Origin: JABMMZ01 sp044357345
Lineage (GTDB): Bacteria; Bacteroidota; Bacteroidia; NS11-12g; UBA955
Length of the DNA stretch: 27,427 nucleotides
NCBI GenBank assembly: GCA_044357345.1
Contig: JBIKPR010000033.1
Coordinates: 1 to 27,427 of the forward strand
Direction of reading: 5' to 3'
Shown here: one piece after another, positions 23,584-27,427 of the stretch
How positions within the stretch are numbered: the first letter of the stretch is position 1
Layout of the letters: every line of letters begins with the position of its first letter
Notes under the pieces: model-generated
What the model was told of the DNA's origin: nothing
Database searches by the model: none
The model's input: only the letters and a program-made list of their open reading frames with translations
Made by a program: the position numbers and the translations under genes

Positions 23584-23686
23584 CCGGGTGTTACACTTAG
23601 CCAATTATGGAAATTTATGCAGGGCGGCGTGGCAATAAGCCCCTGCAAAACGATTCTTGCAAAACGAAATTCACATAAACACCCGG
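23584..23686. repeat. Nested inverted-repeat unit of 103 bp
   Basis: Outer arms CCGGGTGTT (23584-23592) and AACACCCGG (23678-23686) enclose inner arms TGCAGGG (23618-23624) and CCCTGCA (23641-23647). A direct repeat TGCAAAACGA occurs at 23644-23653 and 23658-23667. The nested form could be a folded mobile-element end or a structured RNA; which strand matters cannot be said. Confidence 0.65.
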
Positions 23687-23750
23687 CTAAAGCAAAGAGT
23701 GGGATGGAGCCCAATTAAGACATTTCGAAAAGGTCAATTATTTTATAATT

Positions 23751-23851
23751 CAGCACCTACAGAGCTGTTTTATTCTGATTAACCTTAGCTATAATAATTT
23801 AGCTTCTCCGAAGCAATCATAATTCCACTCCTACGGAGTTGTTAATCAGAA
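23751..23851. repeat. Cluster of three small hairpins with a flanking inverted repeat
   Basis: Three mini-hairpins follow one another: CAGCACCTACAGAGCTG (23751-23767, imperfect), GCTTC-TCC-GAAGC (23802-23814) and ACTCC-TAC-GGAGT (23827-23839). An 11-bp inverted repeat, TTCTGATTAAC (23773-23783) and GTTAATCAGAA (23841-23851), pairs the sequence after the first with that after the third. CTCCTACGGAG-type palindromes recur in Bacteroidota intergenic DNA, as far as I recall. Confidence 0.6.
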
Positions 23852-23993
23852 ATTCAAAATCATCAAGCCTTTCTAGAATAAAACTATACCTTATACCCTA
23901 CTTCGCACGCTGGAGTGAAAAAAAGTGGGTACCCTAACCCCTAATTTTACCAACATTTAACCTTAAGCTACTTTTTAAACTGCAATAAATTCC

Positions 23994-24001
23994 TATTTTT
24001 G
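23994..24001 (+). promoter_or_regulatory. Probable -7 box of the M48/AIM24 operon
   Basis: TATTTTTG matches TAnnTTTG exactly and ends 10 bp before the ATG at 24012, so the mRNA would have a very short leader. At the expected -33 position (23972-23974) there is TTT rather than TTG, so the assignment is tentative. Confidence 0.45.
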
Positions 24002-24011
24002 AATCCACAAC

Positions 24012-25112
24012 ATGCATTACAACGCAATTGCTTTATCGGAGGGTTTTGAAAACGGCCGCAGCGCTGGGATATTGGAGACTAATTTTGGTGGCTTGAGTTT
24101 TACCGACCGCAACAACAAGGTACATAAAATGCCGCTTAATGGGGTTGAGATGCGCATTGGTGGCGCGGGAAACCGTTTTGTTTTCTTCACACATCCACAA
24201 TGCCCAGGACTTACTTTTTACACCGACGACCGCAGTATTTTGAATGCCGATGAAATTCGTTTTGACCCTGAATTGAAAAAGGTTTTGGGCAAACTGAAAA
24301 TGAAAAGCCGCAGCAATTACAGCATTATTGGTGTATTCATCGCTCTTTTCGTTATCGGTATAGGCAGCTTGTTTGTTTTTCGCGGTGCCATTGTTGAACA
24401 TATTGCCAATTTGGTTCCTCCTTCTCAAGAAACCGCTATTTCAGAAAGCATGCGCAAGGCGGCCATTGCCGATAAAACCGTTTTAAAAGATTCTTTAATT
24501 ATGGCCCAATTGGATGCCATTACCAAGCCACTTATAAAAGCACTTGACGATACGGCGTTTAAATTTAGTTTTACCATTATTAAAGACGAGAGTTTAAATG
24601 CCTTTGCCTTGCCCGGTGGTGCCGTGGTGATACATTCTGGGTTGATAGAAAAAGCAAACAGTGCCGAGGAAGTTGCGGGTGTATTGGCCCATGAAATTTC
24701 ACATGTGAGTCGCCGCCACCACCTACGCGGCATTATTGGCAATATGGGTATATTTATGGTTATCCGAGCCCTATTGGGTGATATTGCTGGCATTTCAGGT
24801 GAAATTGCGACAGCAGGCGCTACCTTGGGTTCTTTAAAATACAGCCGCGATTTTGAGCGTGAGGCCGACGACAACGGATTTATGCTGTTGGAAAAAGCCC
24901 ATATCAGCACCGATGGTATGGTGAAGTTTTTCGAAACCATGAGCAAGGAAGGACCAGACTTGGGCATGGCCGATTTCATTAGCACCCACCCTGCCACCGG
25001 CGAACGCATAGCGCGCTTAAAAAAGAAACAAAAAAAGGGTTTAGAAACCCAAGCAATACCATTGAATTTTACAGAATTCAAAAACAATGTGAGCGCTTAC
25101 TTTAAAAAATAA
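24012..25112 (+). CDS. Membrane-anchored M48-family metallopeptidase
   Basis: A 366-residue protein. Residues 1-95 are a soluble beta-rich domain (GILETNFGGLSFTDRNNKVHKMPLNG), of the kind found before some M48 peptidases. One membrane helix follows (about 103-125, YSIIGVFIALFVIGIGSLFVF). The peptidase domain carries HEISH (227-231, zinc ligands His227 and His231, catalytic Glu228) and DFEREADDNG, in which Glu282 is the expected third zinc ligand; SLNAFALPGGAVVIHSGLI and STHPATGERIARL are typical of the M48C/BepA-like group. Topology would place the N-terminal domain inside and the protease outside the cytoplasmic membrane. It opens an operon with three AIM24 paralogues (gaps 15, 10 and 11 bp). 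Substrates are probably misfolded membrane or envelope proteins, by family analogy. Confidence 0.88.
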   Translation: MHYNAIALSEGFENGRSAGILETNFGGLSFTDRNNKVHKMPLNGVEMRIGGAGNRFVFFTHPQCPGLTFYTDDRSILNADEIRFDPELKKVLGKLKMKSRSNYSIIGVFIALFVIGIGSLFVFRGAIVEHIANLVPPSQETAISESMRKAAIADKTVLKDSLIMAQLDAITKPLIKALDDTAFKFSFTIIKDESLNAFALPGGAVVIHSGLIEKANSAEEVAGVLAHEISHVSRRHHLRGIIGNMGIFMVIRALLGDIAGISGEIATAGATLGSLKYSRDFEREADDNGFMLLEKAHISTDGMVKFFETMSKEGPDLGMADFISTHPATGERIARLKKKQKKGLETQAIPLNFTEFKNNVSAYFKK

Positions 25113-25127
25113 CAACAGTTTTACTAT

Positions 25128-25790
25128 ATGGAATTTACAATTCAAGGCGCCCCAGCATTCGGATTCATGCATGTGGATCTAGAGCCCGGCGACAAAATTA
25201 TCACCGAATCGGATGCCATGGCAAGCATGAACTCCGAAATCGACATGAAACCTCGTCTCAATGGCGGTTTGTTTAAAGGTTTAATCCGCAAATTTTTGGG
25301 TGGCGAATCGCTGTTCATCAACGAGTTTAGCAACAATACCAGCAACAGACTTAGACTTACCATTACCCAAGCCTTCCCTGGCGATGTGCGTTTAATGGAA
25401 GTTACAAATGGTGAAAAATTTTACCTTCAAGGTGGTTCATTTATTTGTTGCGAACCTGGTGTAAAAATGGGTTTAGAATGGGCAGGAATCAATTCATGGA
25501 TTGGTGGCGAAGGCTTGTTCAGATTGTCTATGTCTGGTAACGGAAAGTTCTTAATTGGCGCCTACGGCGGATTGATGGAAAAAGAAGTGAACGGCGAATT
25601 GATTGTCGACACCGACCATTTGGTGGCTTATCCAAAAGGATTCAGCATCAAAACACAATTGTCTGGCAATATCATTTCAAGTATCACCAGTGGTGAAGGT
25701 TTTGTGATGCGTATAAAAGGACAAGGAAAAATAATTATTCAAACCAGAAGTTTTTCTGGCTTGGCAAAATGGGTAAACAGAAACATTTAA
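25128..25790 (+). CDS. AIM24/TIGR00266 family protein, first paralogue
   Basis: A 220-residue, beta-rich protein without signal peptide. Family traits: DLEPGDKIITESDAMASMNSEI near the start, GGESLFINEF (about 59-68), PGDVRLMEV, GLEWAGINSWIGGEGLFRL with the G-E-G/S-L-F-x-L motif, GNGKFLIGAYGGLMEKEVNGE, VDTDHLVAYPKGF and the C-terminal GEGFVMRIKGQGKIIIQTRSF. These are the repeats of the AIM24 beta-barrel fold. Function in bacteria is not established; the mitochondrial namesake affects inner-membrane architecture. Among the three copies this one is the most diverged: it has an additional GFMHVDL stretch early and Cys-Cys in SFICCEPG. Confidence 0.88.
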   Translation: MEFTIQGAPAFGFMHVDLEPGDKIITESDAMASMNSEIDMKPRLNGGLFKGLIRKFLGGESLFINEFSNNTSNRLRLTITQAFPGDVRLMEVTNGEKFYLQGGSFICCEPGVKMGLEWAGINSWIGGEGLFRLSMSGNGKFLIGAYGGLMEKEVNGELIVDTDHLVAYPKGFSIKTQLSGNIISSITSGEGFVMRIKGQGKIIIQTRSFSGLAKWVNRNI

Positions 25791-25800
25791 TACAAAGCAC

Positions 25801-26478
25801 ATGGAAATTGATATACAAATGAGACCCGGAAGTTCTGTAGCGAAAGTACAGTTGGGTCCTAACGAACAATTAACCGCTGAAGGCGGGGCTATGATTGCCA
25901 TGAGCAATGATATCGAAATGCAAACCACTACCTACAAAAAGAATGGCGGTGGCATTATGAAAGGTTTAAAACGCATGTTGAGTGGAGAGAATTTCTTTAT
26001 AAACCACTACACAGCAAGTGCCAATGGAGGCGAAGTGTATTTGGCTTCTACTTTACAAGGCGATATGATTTCAAGAACCTTGGACAATGAATCGTTAATC
26101 GTACAAGCAGGTTCTTACCTTGCATCAGAGCCATGCATAGAAATAGACTTTAACTGGCAGGGCATGAAATCGCTGTTTTCTGGCGAGAGCTTGTTTTGGT
26201 TAAACTTAAACGGCACTGGCAAAGTGATTATTAACAGCTATGGCATGATATACCCAATTGAAGTTGACGGCGAATACATTGTAGACACCGGACATATTGT
26301 GGCATTTGAACCAAGTTTAAAGTTCAATATCAGCAAAGTTGGCGAATCGTGGTTCTCTTCATTCCTTGGTGGAGAAGGCTTTGTATGCCGCTTCAAAGGA
26401 AAAGGAACTGTGTGGTGCCAATCGCATAATCCTAACAGTTTTGGCTCGTCTTTAGGTCCTAGTTTAAAACCCCGTTAA
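25801..26478 (+). CDS. AIM24/TIGR00266 family protein, second paralogue
   Basis: 225 residues, starting 10 bp after the first copy ends. It shows the same landmarks: MRPGSSVAKVQLGPNEQLTAEGGAMIAM, GENFFINHY in place of GESLFINEF, GDMISRTLDNESLIVQAGSYLA, FNWQGMKSLFSGESLFWLNL, INSYGMIYPIEVDGE, VDTGHIVAFEPSL and GGEGFVCRFKGKGTVWCQ. Pairwise these motifs align with the third copy better than with the first (VDTGHIVAF and GFVCRF shared). It is soluble with no membrane helix. The C-terminus ends in a short Ser/Gly/Pro-rich tail. Confidence 0.9.
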   Translation: MEIDIQMRPGSSVAKVQLGPNEQLTAEGGAMIAMSNDIEMQTTTYKKNGGGIMKGLKRMLSGENFFINHYTASANGGEVYLASTLQGDMISRTLDNESLIVQAGSYLASEPCIEIDFNWQGMKSLFSGESLFWLNLNGTGKVIINSYGMIYPIEVDGEYIVDTGHIVAFEPSLKFNISKVGESWFSSFLGGEGFVCRFKGKGTVWCQSHNPNSFGSSLGPSLKPR

Positions 26479-26489
26479 TCAACACCCTT

Positions 26490-27161
26490 ATGGAAGAAAA
26501 ATTCAAACACAACATCGATCATAAACCAGACTATAGTTTTCTAACCGTTAGAATTCCAGCTGGTGAAACGCTTAAAGTCGAAGCTTCTGCTATGGCGACC
26601 ATGGATACCAATATTCAAATGAAAACAAAATTCAAAGGAGGCCTAGGCCGTTTTATAACCGGCGAATCTTTGTTTATCAACGAATTTACCGCACAAAATG
26701 GCAGTGGCGAAATGACCATAGCTCCATCTTCTCCCGGCGACATGGACCATGTGTATTTAGACAATCAAACCATCTACCTTCAAAACAGCGCTTTTGTAGC
26801 TGCTGATCCAGCTTTGAAAATTGAAACCAAGTGGCAAGGACTTACCAAAGGTTTTTTCTCTGGCGAAAACTTGTTTTTAATCAAGGTTTCTGGAACTGGC
26901 GACCTATGGTTTAACAGCTATGGAGGCATTATGGCCATCGATGTTCAAGATGCATATGTTGTAGACACAGGGCATATTGTTGCATTTACGGAAGGACTCG
27001 ATTACCGCGTTTCTAAAGTTGGAGGTTACAAATCTTTGTTCTTTAGTGGCGAAGGATTTGTATGCCGTTTCAGTGGCGAAGGCAAGGTGTGGATACAAAC
27101 CAGAAAGATATATCCGCTATTGAGTTTCTTGAGACCGTTTAGGCCAGCGAAGAATAATTAA
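26490..27161 (+). CDS. AIM24/TIGR00266 family protein, third paralogue
   Basis: 223 residues, starting 11 bp after the second copy. It opens with a polar extension (MEEKFKHNIDHKPDYSFLTV) before the family start VRIPAGETLKVEASAMATM, then GESLFINEF, PGDMDHVYLDNQTIYLQNSAFVA, TKWQGLTKGFFSGENLFLIKV, FNSYGGIMAIDVQ, VDTGHIVAF and SGEGFVCRFSGEGKVWIQTRK. It ends with a short basic tail (LRPFRPAKNN). It is the last gene of the operon; the palindrome at 27171 begins 9 bp after its stop codon. Confidence 0.9.
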   Translation: MEEKFKHNIDHKPDYSFLTVRIPAGETLKVEASAMATMDTNIQMKTKFKGGLGRFITGESLFINEFTAQNGSGEMTIAPSSPGDMDHVYLDNQTIYLQNSAFVAADPALKIETKWQGLTKGFFSGENLFLIKVSGTGDLWFNSYGGIMAIDVQDAYVVDTGHIVAFTEGLDYRVSKVGGYKSLFFSGEGFVCRFSGEGKVWIQTRKIYPLLSFLRPFRPAKNN

Positions 27162-27170
27162 CAGTTATTC

Positions 27171-27200
27171 AGTAGAGACAGGGCATGCCCTGTCTCTACT
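27171..27200. repeat. Perfect 30-bp palindrome (REP-like), possible operon end
   Basis: AGTAGAGACAGGGCA is followed at once by its exact reverse complement, giving 15 pairs and no spacer. It starts 9 bp after the last AIM24 stop. There is no T-run behind it, so it is not a classical terminator. GTAGAGAC...GTCTCTAC palindromes recur in many bacterial genomes, by memory, which points to an interspersed repeat. Confidence 0.8.
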
Positions 27201-27427
27201 ATTACAACAAACATTCATCCCGTTGTGCCTAATTCTATCCGGCGGTTTGGTGATGGGAATGGTGACGGGAAGGTATTGGGCCTACTTCGCTAAAGCATTC
27301 GCAACTCGCTGACCTAGTCCATAAATAGTAAAGGAATCCGATGACCTTAATATCCTGAAAACACAGTTGATTTTATCTAACTAAATCTTTTTGTATAACA
27401 ACTGTCTAATGAATTAACTGAAGCACT
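27201..27427. other. Intergenic end of window, nothing recognised
   Basis: I see no gene, hairpin with T-run or exact promoter here. It is moderately G-rich at 27235-27290 (GGTGATGGGAATGGTGACGG) and A/T-rich afterwards. Confidence 0.5.

Larger units (their letters stand above)
23034..23990. other. Gene-free, hairpin-rich intergenic island
   Basis: About 950 bp without a credible gene. Open frames such as 23169-23600 (plus) or 23183-23422 (minus) have composition unlike proteins (Cys/Leu/Ile-rich or Arg/Met-rich with no domain pattern), no A-rich leader, and run straight across strong hairpins. The stretch 23090-23700 is visibly richer in G+C than the flanks. It holds at least six hairpins or palindromes, listed separately. 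No tRNA, rRNA, tmRNA or RNase P signature could be seen on either strand. It may be an array of interspersed repeats, a remnant of a mobile element, or an unrecognised structured RNA. Confidence 0.6.

Noticed and set aside
23169..23600. Open frame of 143 codons in the intergenic island (plus strand)
   Set aside because: Composition is unlike a protein, no domain pattern, no leader, and it runs through several perfect hairpins; better read as noncoding.
23584..23686. Integron attC site
   Set aside because: Nested dyads are suggestive, but I could not match the conserved R'/R'' core ends, and no integrase or cassette gene is present.
24425..25087. Minus-strand open frame of 220 codons opposite the M48 gene
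   Set aside because: Long only because the sense gene lacks certain codons; the sense strand carries the HEISH and EREAD motifs.
27171..27200. Rho-independent terminator
   Set aside because: No T-run follows on either strand and the dyad has no loop; more likely a REP-like repeat.

Overview
The window looks like a chromosomal segment of a Bacteroidota (Bacteroidetes) bacterium of moderate to low GC. The evidence is a giant surface protein with a type IX secretion (T9SS type B / gliding-motility-type) C-terminal domain, a DUF2911 protein, a Bacteroidetes-type GlmU-like nucleotidyltransferase next to type-B ribosomal protein L31, and several promoters of the form TTG-N19/20-TAnnTTTG, the known primary sigma factor signature of this phylum. 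I cannot place it below phylum level.

Layout, left to right. (1) 1-413: the start of a CoA-transferase subunit A on the minus strand, cut by the window edge. (2) 651-5107: a very compact block: CPBP membrane protease and LuxE-like acyl-protein synthetase (minus), small lipoprotein (plus), dCTP deaminase and WD40 protein (minus), phosphopantetheinyl transferase (plus). Same-strand pairs overlap by ATGA, and the two divergent pairs share a CATG palindrome in which both start codons lie. (3) 5338-9936: a 1532-residue secreted adhesin-like protein. (4) 9981-10569: a ParD/ParE toxin-antitoxin pair with a clear promoter and a palindromic operator overlapping its -7 box. (5) 10599-12961: tpiA, GlmU-like protein and L31 on the minus strand, with terminators and one promoter. 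(6) 13198-17702: topoisomerase IV genes parE-parC, followed by a secreted DUF2911 protein. (7) 18657-23033: a minus-strand operon of a large secreted PIG-L deacetylase, a 39-residue single-pass membrane peptide and a sodium:solute symporter. (8) 23034-23990: about 1 kb without a credible gene but crowded with hairpins and palindromes. (9) 24012-27161: a tightly packed operon of a membrane-anchored M48 metalloprotease and three tandem AIM24/TIGR00266 paralogues, followed by a perfect 30-bp palindrome.

Most genes are housekeeping or ordinary Bacteroidota genes. The parts that best deserve a second look are the 39-residue peptide translationally coupled to the symporter, the M48 plus triple-AIM24 operon, the hairpin-rich noncoding island, and the repeated CATG start-codon sharing. 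I saw no CRISPR array, tRNA, rRNA, transposase or phage gene. No database search was possible; family names rest on motifs and recalled family features.
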